Below the pieces are notes generated by a model. It ran no database searches. It worked only from the letters and a program-made list of their open reading frames with translations, and was not told the DNA's origin. A DNA stretch of 64,000 nucleotides from Eriocheir sinensis (Eukaryota > Arthropoda > Malacostraca > Decapoda > Varunidae). The number at the start of each line of letters is the position of its first letter. The first letter of the stretch is position 1. The DNA is taken from the NCBI RefSeq assembly GCF_024679095.1, contig NC_066517.1, forward strand, positions 23,496,040-23,560,039. The letters are read 5' to 3'. Of the stretch, positions 1 through 12,660 are shown one piece after another. The position numbers and the translations under genes are program-made.

Positions 1-2506
1 TGCTTCCTTACTAATGAGACTTTCTATACAACAAAGTGAGGTCATTCTTTGTTGATTTATACCATAAGGTGCTGGCTATCATGTGTTTGAAGATACCCTA
101 AACTTAACCTAACCTAACCTAACCTAACAAAACCCCAAACACTTACTATAGGTCTTGACTCAGGAAATTCATATATGCTTCCTTACTAATGAGACTTTCT
201 ATGCAACAAAGTGAGGTCATTCTTTGTTGATATATATCATAAAGTGCTGGCTATCATATATTTGAAGATACCCTAAACTTAACCTAACCTAACCTAACAA
301 AACCCAAAACAGTCACTATAGGTCTTGACTCAGAAAATTCATATATGCTTCCTTACTAATGAGACTTTCTATACAACAAAGTGAGGTCATTCTTTGTTGA
401 TTTATACCATAAGGTGCTGGCTATCGTGTGTTTGAAGATACCCTAAACTTAACCTAACCTAACCTAACAAAACCCAAACAGTTACTATAGGTCTTGACTC
501 AGAAAATTCATATATGCTTCCTTACTAATGAGACTTTCTATACAACAAAGTGAGGTCATTCTTTGTTGATTTATACCATAAGGTGCTGGCTATCATGTGT
601 TTGAAGATACCCTAAACTTAACCTAACCTAACCTAACGAAACCCCAAACAGGTACTATAGGTCTTGACTCAGAAAATTCATATATGCTTCCTTACTAATG
701 AGATTTTCTATACAACAAAGTGAAGTCATTCTTTGTTGATTTATACCTTAAGGTGCTGGCTATCATGTGTTTGAAGATACCCTAAACTTAACCTAACCTA
801 GCCTAACAAAACCCCAAACAGTTACTATAGGTCTTGACTCAGAACATTCATACATGCTTCCTTACTAATGAGACTTTCTATACAACAAAGTGAGGTTATT
901 CTTTGTTGATTTATATCATAAGGTGCTGGCTATCATGTGTTTGAAGATACCCTAAACTTAACCTAACCTAACCTAACAAAACCCCAAACAGTTACTATAG
1001 GTCTTGACTCAAACCATTCATACATGCTTCCTTATTAATGAGACTTTCTATACAACAAAGTGAGGTTATTCTTTGTTGATTTATACCATAAGGTGCTGGC
1101 TATCGTGTGTTTGAAGATACCCTAAACTTAACCTAACCTAACCTAACAAAACCCCATACAGTTACTATAGGTCTTGACTCAGAAAATTCATATATGCATC
1201 CTTACTAATGAGACTTTCCGTACAACAAAGTGAGGTCATTCTTTGTTGACTTATACCATAAGGTGCTGGATATCATGTGTTTGAAGATACCCTAAACTTA
1301 ACCTAACCTAACCTAACAAAACCCCAAACAGTTACTATAGGTCTTGACTCAGAACATTCATATATGCTTCCTTACTAATGAGACTTTCTATACAACAAAG
1401 TGAGGTCATTCTTTGTTGATTTATACCTTAAGGCGCTGGCTATCATGTGTTTGAAGATACCCTAAACTTACCCTAACCTAACCTAACAAAACCCAAAACA
1501 GTTACTATAGGTCTTGACTCAGAAAATTCATATATGCTTCCTTACTAATGAGACTTTCTATACAACAAAGTGAGGTCATCCTTTGTTGATTTATACCTTA
1601 AGGTGCTGGCTATCATGTGTTTGAAGATACCCTAAACTTAACCTAACCTAACCTAACAAAACCCAAAACAGTTACTATAGGTCTTGACTCCGAACATTCA
1701 TATATGCTTCCTTACTAATGAGACTTTCTATACAATAAAGTGAGGTCATTCTTTGTTGATTTATACCATAAGGTGCTGGCTATCATGTGTTTGAAGATAC
1801 CCTAAACTTAACCTAACCTAACCTAACATAACCCCAAACAGTCACTATAGGTCTTGACTCAGAAAATTCATAAATGCTTCCTTACTAATGTGACTTTCTA
1901 TACAACAAAGTGAGGTCATTCTTTGTTCATTTATACCTTAAGGTGCTGGCTATCATGTGTTTGAAGATACCCTAAACTTAACCTAACATAACCTAACAAA
2001 ACCCCAAACAGTTACTATAGGTCTTGACTCAGAAAATTCATATATGCTTCCTTACTAATGAGACTTTCTATACAACAAAGTGAGGTCATTCTTTGTTGAT
2101 TTATACCATAAGGTGCTGGCTATCATGTGTTAAGATGATACTAAAAAAACCTAACCTAACCTAACAAAACCTAAAACAGTCACTATAGGTCTTGACTCAA
2201 TAAATTCGTATATGCTTCCTTACTAATGAGACTTTCCATGCAACAAAGTGAGGTCATTCTTTGTTGATTTATACCTTAAGGCGCTGGCTATCATGTGTTT
2301 GAAGATACCCGAAACTTAACCTAACCTAACCTAACAAAACCCAAAACAGTCACTATAGGCCTTGACTCAGAAAATTCATATATGCTTCCTTACTAATGTG
2401 ACTTTCTATACAACAAAGTGAGGTCATTCTTTGTTCATTTATACCTTAAGGTGCTGGCTATCATGTGTTTGAAGATACCCTAAACTTAACCCAACCTAAC
2501 CTAACC
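1..2506. repeat. 170-bp satellite with embedded CCTAA telomere motifs
   Basis: About 14.7 head-to-tail copies of a unit close to 170 bp. The word TGCTTCCTTACTAATGAGAC recurs at 1, 176, 346, 515, 685, 855, 1025 and so on to about 2383. Each unit carries a short run of three to five CCTAA motifs (TTAGG on the other strand), the canonical arthropod telomere repeat, followed by AAAACCC-type sequence. Copies differ by only a few substitutions, which suggests recent homogenisation. The array is cut by the left edge of the window, so its true length is unknown. It is not a simple telomere, because the motif is a small part of a longer unit. No coding capacity is seen. Confidence 0.97.
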
Positions 2507-2725
2507 TATTCCTAACTAGCCCACTTCCTCCTCCTCCTCCTCCTCCTGGCGGGGCGGGGCCGTGTCAGGTATGGGCAGGTATGGACGGGTAAAACGCCTG
2601 ACGGCCACTTAGCGTCTCCATCCCTGACGCCCAGACTGGCTGACCCACATTAGGAGTGACCCAAACCCAGGCTGGGAATGTTGCCGCTATGTTCTATGCT
2701 CATTATGCTGACCCGCGACTGCCTC
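2507..2725. other. short non-repetitive stretch with CCT tract and GC-rich patch
   Basis: After the satellite come a (CCT)n tract (about 2526-2548) and a GC-rich patch of GGGGCGGGGC type, then roughly 150 bases of ordinary sequence. No gene is recognised. Confidence 0.6.
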
Positions 2726-2860
2726 GACTACTACTACTGCTACTACTACTACTACTACTACTACTACTGCTACTACTTCTACTGCTTCTACTACTACTAT
2801 TACTATTACTACTACTACTACTACTACTATTACTGCTGCTGGTACTACTACTACTCACCT
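2726..2860. repeat. (CTA)n trinucleotide repeat, interrupted
   Basis: CTA repeats interrupted by CTG, TTA and CTT triplets. Because the period is three, all frames stay open and produce Leu, Tyr and Ser homopolymer frames that should not be taken as genes. Confidence 0.95.
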
Positions 2861-2894
2861 CCATTATCATTTTAACCACTATTACTTCCACAGC

Positions 2895-3052
2895 TCCGGG
2901 GGCCAGCATTAGACAAGCAATATGGCGCCACTGTAAATACTTGCCTGCGCCATTACGGACTGGGGCCGATCACCAGACCCCACCAAGAAAGCCTACCAGC
3001 GCCATGGGGAGAAACGTAAAAAGAGAGAAAAAAAGAAAAAAAGAAAAAAAGA
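2895..3052 (+). mobile_element. SINE-like dispersed repeat, copy 1, with A-rich tail
   Basis: This segment matches another at 26268-26395 over about 130 bases with scattered substitutions. The shared core includes ATGGCGCCACT, a CTTGCCTGCGCCAT block and a late CAGCGCCAT/CGGCGCCAT block. Both copies end in an A-rich tail (here AAAAAGAGAGAAAAAAAG). Two dispersed, same-oriented copies that both end in A-runs fit a short retrotransposed element. No tRNA-type A and B boxes were found, so its origin is unknown. Confidence 0.7.
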
Positions 3053-3534
3053 ACCCTCTCCCCTCAGCTGCAATGAAGTAACCTGCCGGACTTGTTTTCT
3101 CCTCTAATACACAATATTACTCTTAAAGAAAGAACAAAGAGAACAACATACTGCATGACTAGTGGTTTCTTCCTCCAGTATACATTAATCTCCGCTTGCT
3201 CTTCCTCCTGCGCCGCCGTGTATTGACCTTCTCTTCCTCTTCTTCCTCCTGGGTCGGCGTGCAGTGACCAACCACCTCGCTCGACCCTCTCAGGCCCTCG
3301 GGAGACGCTGGACACACCCAACCAACCACCGCCTCTGAAATGGATCACCTGACTCAGCCCTTTCGTGTCCCCGTTGTTAGGATCGTCACAGCAATTATGA
3401 TCTAAAAGTAGTACCCGCACGCACCCCAAACGTACCCAGGGAGTGCAAAGTGTACCCAGAGGCTGTATTTTGCGTCACGGGTACATGTCAACACTGATAA
3501 TTGAAGGTAATGCAGGTGATAGGCATTTGATTGA
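3053..3534. other. low-repeat intergenic stretch
   Basis: Ordinary mixed-composition sequence. I see no splice-bounded coding segment, no RNA gene and no clear repeat. Frames of 60-120 codons exist but have no recognisable content. Confidence 0.5.
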
Positions 3535-4850
3535 TTGGGGAATGCAGAAAAGAGGTAATTAGCACTTGATGAATGGATAGATGAGTGATTAAATAGATTA
3601 GGCTTCATTTGTCGCCTTGGTTAGTGTTAATAGGCTACAAAGACATTTAAATCAATAATGCTCAAAATTAACACAGAAAAACAGGTAAATGGTACTTGAC
3701 GAATGGATAGTTAAGTGATTAATAGATTAGGCTATATTTTTTGTCGCTTTGGTTAGTGCTAATAGGCTACAAAGACATTTAAATCAATAATGCCCAAAAT
3801 TAGCACAGAAAAACAGGTGAATGGCACTTGACGAATGGATAGTTAAGTGATTAAATAGATTAGGCTACACTTCTTGTCGCTTTGGTTAGTGCTAGTAGGC
3901 TACAAAGACATTTAAATCAATATTACCCAAAATCAGCGCAGGAAAACAGGTATATAGCACTTGATAAATGGATAGTTAAGTGATTAGTAGATTAGGCTAT
4001 ATTTTTTGTCGCTTTGGTTAGTGCTAATAGGCTACAATGACATTTAAATCAATAACACCCAAAATTAACACAGACAACAGGTGAATGGCACTTGACGAAT
4101 GGATAGTTAAGTGATTAAATAGATTAGGCTTCATTTGTCGCCTTGGTTAGTGTTAATAGGCTACAACGACATTTAAATCAATAATGCCCAAAATTAACAC
4201 AGAAAAACAGGTATATAGCACTTGATGAATGGACAGTTAAGTGATTAGTAGATTAGGCTATATTTTTTGTCGCTTTGGTTAGTGATAGTAGGCTACAAAG
4301 ACCTTTAAATCAATATTACCCAAAATCAGCGCAGGAAAACAGGTAAATGGCACTTGAAGAATGGATAGTTAAGTGATTAGTAGATTAGGCTATATTTCTT
4401 GTCGCTTTGGTTAGTGTTAATAGGCTACAAAGACATTTAAATCAATAATGCTCAAAATTAACACAGAAAAACAGGTAAATGGCACTTGAAGAATGGATAG
4501 TTAAGTGATTAGTAGATTAGGCTTCACTTGTCACCTTGGTTAGTGCTAATAGGCTACAATGACATTTAAATCAATAACACCCAAAATTAACACAGACAAC
4601 AGGTGAATGGCACTTGACGAATGGATAGTTAAGTGATTAGTAGATTAGGCTTCACTTGTCACCTTGGTTAGTGCTAGTAGGCTACAAAGACCTTTAAATC
4701 AATATTACCCAAAATTAGCACAGAAAACAGATCAATGGCACTTAACGAATGAGTAATTTAGTGGTTGGTTCATTAAGCTTCACTTCCTGATGCCTTGGTT
4801 AGTGTTAATAGGCTACACAAACATTTAAAACAATCATAGTCGAAATCAAT
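3535..4850. repeat. 132-bp satellite
   Basis: About ten copies of a unit near 132 bp. The word TAGGCTACAA recurs at 3631, 3763, 3896, 4028, 4157 and onward. The unit contains CATTTAAATCAAT, AACAGGTRAATGGCACTTGA and GGATAGTTAAGTGATT. Copies are moderately diverged, with 1-4 bp indels and alternative sub-variants (CTTCATTTGTCGCC versus CTATATTTTTTGTCGC) that alternate along the array. This suggests higher-order shuffling of two unit types. Confidence 0.93.
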
Positions 4851-5200
4851 ACAAATTACCACTCAAGTTGGTAACAAGAAATAAGTTAACAAGCACCGAG
4901 AACTTAAAGTAATGAAAAACAAGTTAACAAGCACACAGTCAATTATAGGGAACGAGAAAGGAGTAACAATCACTTAGAACTTGTTAAGAGGAAAAACTAG
5001 TAAAAAATAAAGAAGTAAGAAGTTAAACAAGCACTTAGTCAATTAGGAATAACAACAACAAAAAAAAAAAACAAGTTAACAAACATCTGGAGCTTACGGT
5101 AACAAAAAAAAAAAAAGAATAAAAAGAAACAAAGTAAAAAGGATCTGGAATTTGAAATAACAAATAAAGAAAAAAAAAAAGTGTTAACAAGCATCTGGTC
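4851..5200. repeat. degenerate short tandem region (AAGTTAACAAGCA family)
   Basis: Loose repetition of AAGTTAACAAGCACTTAG, TCAATTAGGG and A-rich runs. It bridges the 132-bp array and the next satellite and shares AAGTTAACAAGC with the latter, so it probably represents decayed units. Confidence 0.6.
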
Positions 5201-6030
5201 AATTAGGGGAACAAGAGAGTTACAAGCGCCGGACAAATTAGCAAATACTCAACTTCAACTCAATTCATTACCCATTACGCTTTGTCACAACGTTCTCTGT
5301 AATCTTAAACACACTAACAACATCCTTCAACACACTGCAAGGAACGGGGAACTCAAGTCGATAAGGGGAACAAGAAAGCAACACGTTAACAAGCGACTGT
5401 CAAATTAGCAAATACTTATACTCAATACTCGATTCACTTACCCATTACGCTTTGTCACAACGTTCTCTGTAATCTTAAACACACTAACAACATCCTTCAA
5501 CACACTGCAATGAACGGGGAACAAGTCGATTAGGGGAACAAGAAAGCAACAAGTTAACAAGCGACTGCCAAATTAGCAAATACTTATACTTAATACTCGA
5601 TTCACTTACCCATTACGCTTTCTGTCACAACGTTCTCTGCGCTCCTGAACACACTGACAACATTTTCAAACACTCTGCAAGAAACGGGGCATTCAAGTCG
5701 ATTAGGGGAACAAGAAAGCAACACGTTAACAAGCGACTGCCAAATTAGCAAATACTTATACTTAATACTCGATTCACTTACCCATTACGCTTTCTGTCAC
5801 AACGTTCTCTGCACTCCTGAACACACTGACATTCTCAAACACACTGCAAGAAACGGGGCACTGAAGTCGATTAGGGGAACCAGAGAGCAGTAGTTTACAA
5901 GCAACTGCCAAATTAGCAAATACTCAACTTCACCTCAATTCAATTCCCATTACGCTTTCTGTCACAACGTTCTCTGCGCTCCTGAACACACTGACAACAT
6001 TCTCAAACACACTAGAGTGGACAGCGGCTC
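5201..6030. repeat. about 170-bp satellite, five copies
   Basis: CCCATTACGC recurs at 5271, 5441, 5609, 5781 and 5946 (spacing 165-172). The unit contains GTCACAACGTTCTCTG, ACACACTGACAACAT and GTCGATTAGGGGAACAAG. No similarity to the 170-bp telomere-motif satellite at the left edge was seen, despite the same length. Confidence 0.92.
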
Positions 6031-6089
6031 TTGACAAATTAACGAGCATGGAACTCCGACTTATTAATCTACTATTGTGTCCCTGTCAT

Positions 6090-7000
6090 CGTGTTTTGGT
6101 TCACGTAGACAAGACTTCAAACACTCAGGAACGCGAGACAATGATACATACCCATAAAAAGCGAAGATGAGACGAGGAAAACCGAGAAGAAGGAAGGAGG
6201 AGGAACACACACTAACATCGACACGAGAGAAAAACACATGAGTCTCGGAGCTTTGAATGACAACAGCTGATGGAGACAAGAGACGATAGCCATGCGCATT
6301 CTACGAAATCCTCCCCGCTCCATATACTACGAAATTTAATACTCCTCTCTCCATACATTCATAAGATCAAATACATTACGTTATGGAAGTGAGAGAAGGA
6401 GGAACACACACTAACATCGACACGAGAGAGAAAACACATGAATCTCGGAGCTTTGGATGACACAGCTGATGGAGACAAAAGACGATAGCCATGCGCATTC
6501 TACGAAATCCTCCCCGCTCCATATACTACGAAATACTCCTCTCTCCATACATTCATAAGATCAAATACATTACGTTATGGAAGTGAGAGGAGGAGGAACA
6601 CACACTAACATCGACACGAGAGAGAAAACACATGAATCTCGGAGCTTTGGATAATACAGCTGATGGAGACAAAAGACGATAGCCATGCGCATTCTACGAA
6701 ATCCTCTCCGCTCCATATACTACGAAATACTCCTCTCTCCATACATTCATAAGATCAAATACATTACGTTACGGATGTGAGAGAAGGAGGAACACACACT
6801 AACATCGACACGAGAGAGAAAATACATGAATCTCGGAGCTTTGGATGCCAACAGCTGATGGAGACAAAAGACGAAAGCCATGCGCATTCTACGAAATCCT
6901 CCCCGCTCCATACATTCATAAGCTCAAATACTCTACGTTATGGATGTGAGAGGAGGAGGAACACGCACTACAATGAAAGACACTCAACATAACTTACAAC
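6090..7000. repeat. about 195-bp satellite, 4.5 copies
   Basis: AGGAACACACACTAACATCG recurs at about 6201, 6400, 6594 and 6788, with a shortened last unit near 6957. Copies are very similar and include CATGCGCATTCTACGAAATC and ATACATTCATAAGATCAAAT. A partial echo of the unit continues to about 7100. Confidence 0.92.
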
Positions 7001-7760
7001 GAAACACTCATCATAACTTACAACGAACAAAATCATCATCATATCATACATTCATAAGACCAAATGCATTACGTTATGGAAGATCGAGAGGGAAGAACAC
7101 AAATTAACAACACCATACAGAGAGAGAAACACAAGAATCACAACACAAGATCATCTGACTGAAACAAAAGACGACGGACTTGCGCACATAACGAAGTATT
7201 GGTGGTTTTGTGGTCTCGGTCTGGGTCTTTCCGTCTCAGTTCTTCCTTACTAACGGCACCACTGAATTCACGCACACAACCAAATCCTCACCATAACAAA
7301 CATTCATAATACCCAAAACCATATCCATTACACCCAAAGTCATGCATCGATAACTCAAACAATTCCATACATTTCCCGCACCTCTTGAAAACTGGTTATA
7401 AGCATTCCAACCCTTCCTTACGGACTCCAAATCGTTTCCGCACCGAACATCGCCTCGTCATTTCGTCGCGGGGAGCTGAGCACGAGATGACACAGGAGCA
7501 GCAGTGGGTATCAAGACTGCCAGATTGTCGTACTCAGCCGCTCATATTTCCCGACTTCCTACCCCAAAACTGTCTTCTGTACTCCAATAACAAAACTCAT
7601 TTATAGCTATCCTTACAAGCGTTAGATCCTGATGTTTCTTGGCAATAGCTATGCGTCCAAACCCGGTAAATACAATGCTCTGGGTACGATAATTATAATC
7701 TGGCAACGGTGGCGGGTATAGAAAAGCGGATAACCTCATTGTGGGATGCCGGGAAAGAGG
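7001..7760. other. mostly unique stretch, no gene recognised
   Basis: Decayed pieces of the preceding 195-bp unit up to about 7100, then roughly 650 bases of mixed sequence. Short frames on both strands lack splice context or recognisable content. Confidence 0.5.
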
Positions 7761-8590
7761 TGAGCGGGTGGCAGGCCGGACCAGAAGGAACGGGTTGGGG
7801 AAAGGAAGGCAGGAGGGAAGATGAGGAGGACGAGAAGGGAGGATGGAAGGGGAAACGAATGCAGGAGGGAGAGTTAGGTTAAGAGGAAAAGAGAACGGTT
7901 AGAAAGGAGGAGGAAGAGGAGGGGAAAGGAAACCAGGAGGGAAGATAAGAACGAGAAGGAGGATTAGAAGGGAGAAAGAGGCAGGGAAAGGAAGGTTAGA
8001 AGGAAAGACAAGTTAGAAAGGAGGAAAAGGAAGGGGAAAGGAAGACAGGAAGGAAGGTTAGAAGGAAAGACAAGTTAGAAAGGAGGAAAAGGAAGGGAAA
8101 AAAGGAAGACAGGAAGGAAGATTAGGAGGAAAAAAAGAGAAAACAGGTTAAAAGAGAGGAAAAGAGATGGAGGAAAGGAAAACAGGAAGGAAAATTAGGA
8201 GGAAAAAAAGAAAACAGGTTAAAAGGGAGGAAAAGAGATGGAGGAAAGGAAGACAGGAGGGAAGATTAGGAGGAGGAAAAGACGAGTTAAAAAGAGAAAC
8301 AAAGCAGAAAAGAAGAGAAGGAGAGAGAGAGAAAGGAAAAAGGAAGAAAACAAGGTGGGGAGAGGAAAGGCAACAAGATACTCAGAAAAAGAAGACAAGT
8401 TAGTAGGAAGAAGAAAGGGAGGAGAGGAAGGAAGGAGGGAAGAGGGAGGAGGAGAAAACGGGTAGAAGGGAAGAAAGAAAAGGAGGAGGAAAGGAAAGCA
8501 GGAGGGAAGGATAGGAGGAGGAGAAGAAGACAAGTTAGAAAAGAGAAGAAGAGGAGGAGGAAGAGGAGGGGGTTGAAGGGTTCGCTGTTG
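7761..8590 (+). repeat. polypurine tract (GGAA-rich), about 0.8 kb
   Basis: Almost uninterrupted purines on the + strand, built from AGGAAAGGAAGA-type words with imperfect 40-60 bp internal repeats such as GGAAGGTTAGAAGGAAAGAC. Purine runs of this length can form triplex (H-DNA) structures. Lys/Arg/Glu-rich frames here are composition artefacts. Confidence 0.9.
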
Positions 8591-8695
8591 GGTTTGCAAG
8601 TTCGGTTAGATCTTGACTTCGGTTCCGCTGGAGGTTGTGTGTACAGGAAGTGACGGGGGTAGAGATAACATTAACGCTGTGAGATTATTGGGTAC

Positions 8696-8765
<70 letters not shown>

Positions 8766-8809
8766 GACGGGTTTTCCCAGATTTTCTTTTTCCCATTATC
8801 ATCCGTGCG

Positions 8810-8852
<43 letters not shown>

Positions 8853-9069
8853 CAACAACCTCGTATCTATGCGGGAGGAATGATGAGAACGCACTCACAC
8901 ACACACACACACACACAATGACCGGATGGCACACACACACAAACACACGTACACACATACACACATCAGTCACTTTTCTAATCTCTTCTACAAATCATAA
9001 AAAACAACAAAACAAACAAAACAAACATAGGAAAGAAAGAATATATATAATTAAAAGTCTTATCTGTTT

Positions 9070-9121
<52 letters not shown>

Positions 9122-9165
9122 CATATGGTTTTTTTCCGGTTCATGTTTACAAGTTTTTTTTTACT
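8591..9165. repeat. compound microsatellite cluster
   Basis: Contains (CT)n at 8697-8729, (GAA)n at 8731-8765, (GA)n at 8812-8849, (CA)n at 8896-8918 and (CTA)n at 9070-9119, with short unique spacers. No gene is seen. Confidence 0.9.
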
Positions 9166-10399
<1,234 letters not shown>

Positions 10400-10755
10400 A
10401 AGGAAGGAAGGAAACATGGTAGGAAGGAGAAATAGCAACTGGATACGAAAAAAAGGAGGAAAGTATTGAAGGAGGGAAGAGGAAAGAAAGGAAGAGAGGG
10501 AAGAAAGGAGAGGAAAGAAGGGAGAGAGGGAAGAAAGGAGAGGAAGGAAGGGAGAGAAAGGGAAGAAAGGAGAGGAAAGAAGGGAGAGAGGGAAGAAAGG
10601 AGAGGAAGGAAGGGAGAGAAAGGGAAGAAAGGAGAGGAAGGAAGGGAGAGAAGCAAGCAAGGAAGAGAAGGAAGGAAGGAAATAATGGAGGAAGAGAAGG
10701 AAGGAAGGAAAGAATGCAGGAAGAGAAGGAAGGAAGGAAAGAATGAAGGGAAAAC
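10400..10755 (+). repeat. polypurine minisatellite (GGGAGAGAAAGGGAAGAAAG type)
   Basis: Pure purine tract with an internal period near 20-21 bases (AGAAAGGAGAGGAAGGAAGG variants), repeated more than ten times, followed by a GGAAGGAAGGAAAGAATG unit repeated three times. Confidence 0.9.
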
Positions 10756-11235
10756 TTGATAAGGCTTGGGTAGAGGCTGTGTTAGTATTTCCAAGGGTAG
10801 TTTTATGTTTACAGTGATAGTCTGACATTCTTCTGGACCGTGAACTTGAAAAACACTCATGGAAACTCTAATATCATCTGTCACCTACCAACAACAACAT
10901 TAGAAAGGAAGGAAAGAATGGAGGAAGATCTTGATAAGGCTTTGGTAGAGGCTGTGTTAGTATTTCCATGGGTAGTTTGTGTCTAGTGATAGTTTGACAT
11001 TCTTCTGGACCGTGAACTTGGAAAACACCCATGGAAACTCTAATCTCCTCTGTCATCTACCAACAACAACTTAGGAAGGAAGGAAAGAATGGAGGAAGAT
11101 CTTGATAAGGCTTTGGTAGAGGCTGTGTTAGTATTTCCAAGTGTAGTTTTATGTGTCTAGTGATAGTTTGACATTCTTCTGGACCGTGAACTTGGAAAAC
11201 ACTCATGGAAACTCTAATCTCCCGCGTGCCCTTTG
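10756..11235 (+). repeat. three tandem copies of a dispersed repeat (CCGTGAAC family)
   Basis: Three units of about 165-170 bp contain AGGCTGTGTTAGTATTTCCA, then GGGTAGTTT, TAGTGATAGTTTGACATTC, GGACCGTGAACTTG and CATGGAAACTCTAAT. The same core words recur at 13040-13160, inverted at 19071-19450, and inverted at 23730-24265. This is therefore a tandem expansion of one copy of a dispersed family. No terminal repeats or coding capacity were identified. Confidence 0.85.
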
Positions 11236-11242
11236 GAATATT

Positions 11243-11683
11243 ATCGTCACCCTCATAAACAAACCGTCTAAGTCATTATTTTCTACTTTACAGGAAATCA
11301 GAAAAGAAATGTCATTATCTCATTTAGCTTAACCCGGTAGCTGCGGGGATCATGTTTCTTAAATGTCCCTCTAAGCGAGAAAAAAAGAAAAAAAAATCAT
11401 CACTCACACAAACCATTTCATAATATATATTGAAACATTTGTGATCGGTTTATGTATCATCTATTTTTTGGGGGTTTATATCATGGCACAAATTTGGCCC
11501 GTCGCTGCTACCGGGCTAAGATTTAGGCAGGAACGAAAAGGCCAATTCTGGAACACTTAACAAACCCTGAATAACGAAGACAACTCAACAAAAAAGGGCG
11601 TCACGAGTTGAAAAATTGATGTAGACAAAAACCTGGAAATCGCTAAAAAATGACTATGGCGATTATTTTATGAGGGTGACGAT
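11243..11683. mobile_element. fold-back / MITE-like element with 17-bp perfect inverted ends
   Basis: ATCGTCACCCTCATAAA at 11243-11259 is the exact reverse complement of 11667-11683. Imperfect inverted similarity continues inward for roughly 60 bases (AGTCATT, TTT and CAGG blocks on both arms). The interior holds the smaller MITE at 11333-11515. No transposase frame is present, so this is a non-autonomous element. I could not define a clear target-site duplication. Confidence 0.75.
11333..11515. mobile_element. piggyBac-like MITE nested in the fold-back element
   Basis: A 183-bp segment starting CCCGGTAGCTGCGGGGATCA and ending in the inverted counterpart GTCGCTGCTACCGGG. It is bracketed by TTAA (11329-11332) and CTAA (11516-11519, one change from TTAA). 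Terminal CCC...GGG and TTAA target duplication are hallmarks of the piggyBac superfamily. The assignment rests on ends only, since there is no transposase. Related ends occur at 11994-12023 and 13772-13797. Confidence 0.65.
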
Positions 11684-11990
11684 GTGTTGTGAGAAGCGAA
11701 AGCGTCTGATGTTACCGTCCCAGGAGGCAGCCTTGAGGGAGTCTGTTGATGAGTGCGTCTATGATAGTGGGCCGAGGACTCAAGGCTCTCCCCGCTGTGG
11801 GCTAAGGCGGTGGCGGGGGAGATAGGGGGGGGGGGGGCGTCTGGGGTGGGTCATGAAAACCTGGACGCGAATTATGGCTGGTGGCGTCTCGGTGTTGTTG
11901 TTGTTGTTGTTGTTGTCGGTGTTCCAGCTGCCGAAAACGAGACCAACTGGGTTCTCATGAAATGTGGCCCGTCACTGGTACACGGTAAAG
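11684..11990. other. unique stretch with G-run and (GTT)n
   Basis: Ordinary sequence with a G-run near 11825-11838 and (GTT)n at about 11888-11917. No gene is recognised. A long frame on the + strand here runs through low-complexity sequence and is not supported. Confidence 0.5.
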
Positions 11991-12024
11991 CCACAAATTT
12001 GGCCCGTCGCTGCTACCGGGTTAA
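11960..12024. mobile_element. solo MITE end, duplicated, next to TTAA
   Basis: AATTTGGCCCGTCGCTGCTA followed by CCGGGTTAA matches the right end of the element at 11333-11515, here with an intact TTAA. A degraded second copy (GTGGCCCGTCACTGGTACAC) lies just upstream. It is therefore an end fragment or an internally deleted relative. Confidence 0.6.
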
Positions 12025-12660
12025 CAGGACATCAACCCTCACCTATTTAACCCTTTCATTCCCATTCCTCCTTTTCTCTCTCTTCCATCTCCTCCTATCA
12101 CCTTCCCCTTCCTCTTTTTTATTTCTTTCCCCTCCCCTTTCCTCCTTCTCTTCCTCCCCTCCCTGTTGCTGCCTAGTGAAGTATAACATTATTTTTTGCC
12201 GGTCTCTCTCCCCGCCGGACCTTACCAGAGTACATCTTCCCGGCTCACCTAAAAATAGCTCACGGGGGTATAGGTACAGACGCTGGCACAGACGTATATC
12301 AGGCGGACCACAGTTCGTACCTCGTTACCTGTGGAGCTCTCACCTGTCTGTCTGTCTGCTTGTCTGTCTGCCCGTCTCGCCATTGATCCAGAAAGGTGAT
12401 GAAGGTTTTTTTTATTATTCTTTTATGATCGATGGTAGAGCAAGAAGAGGAAGTGGGTTAGTGGACAAGGTAGCGAAAGGAAGGAAGGAAAGGAGGGAGG
12501 ATGAAAAAAACGGAATAAAGAGGGCTTGGAAGGAAGGAAGGAAGGAAGGAAGCAGAAAAGAAGGGAGGGAAGGAAACAGATGAAGAAAGAGGAAAGAAAA
12601 CAAGAGATAGAGGAAAGACGGAAGCAGTATATTGTGTGACGCTCTTCCCCCTCTCCCCAC
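12025..12660. other. pyrimidine-rich then purine-rich intergenic DNA
   Basis: C/T-rich sequence to about 12180, about 230 bases of unique sequence with a short TCTG patch (12348-12372), then an AAGGAAGG purine tract (12470-12610). No gene is recognised. Confidence 0.55.

Noticed and set aside
1..2506. A true chromosome end
   Set aside because: TTAGG/CCTAA is confined to short islands within a 170-bp unit, so it is a satellite with interstitial motifs.
11810..12583. A 257-codon + strand frame starting near a G-run
   Set aside because: Crosses (GTT)n, a transposon end and pyrimidine/purine tracts; no conserved-looking segment or splice sites.
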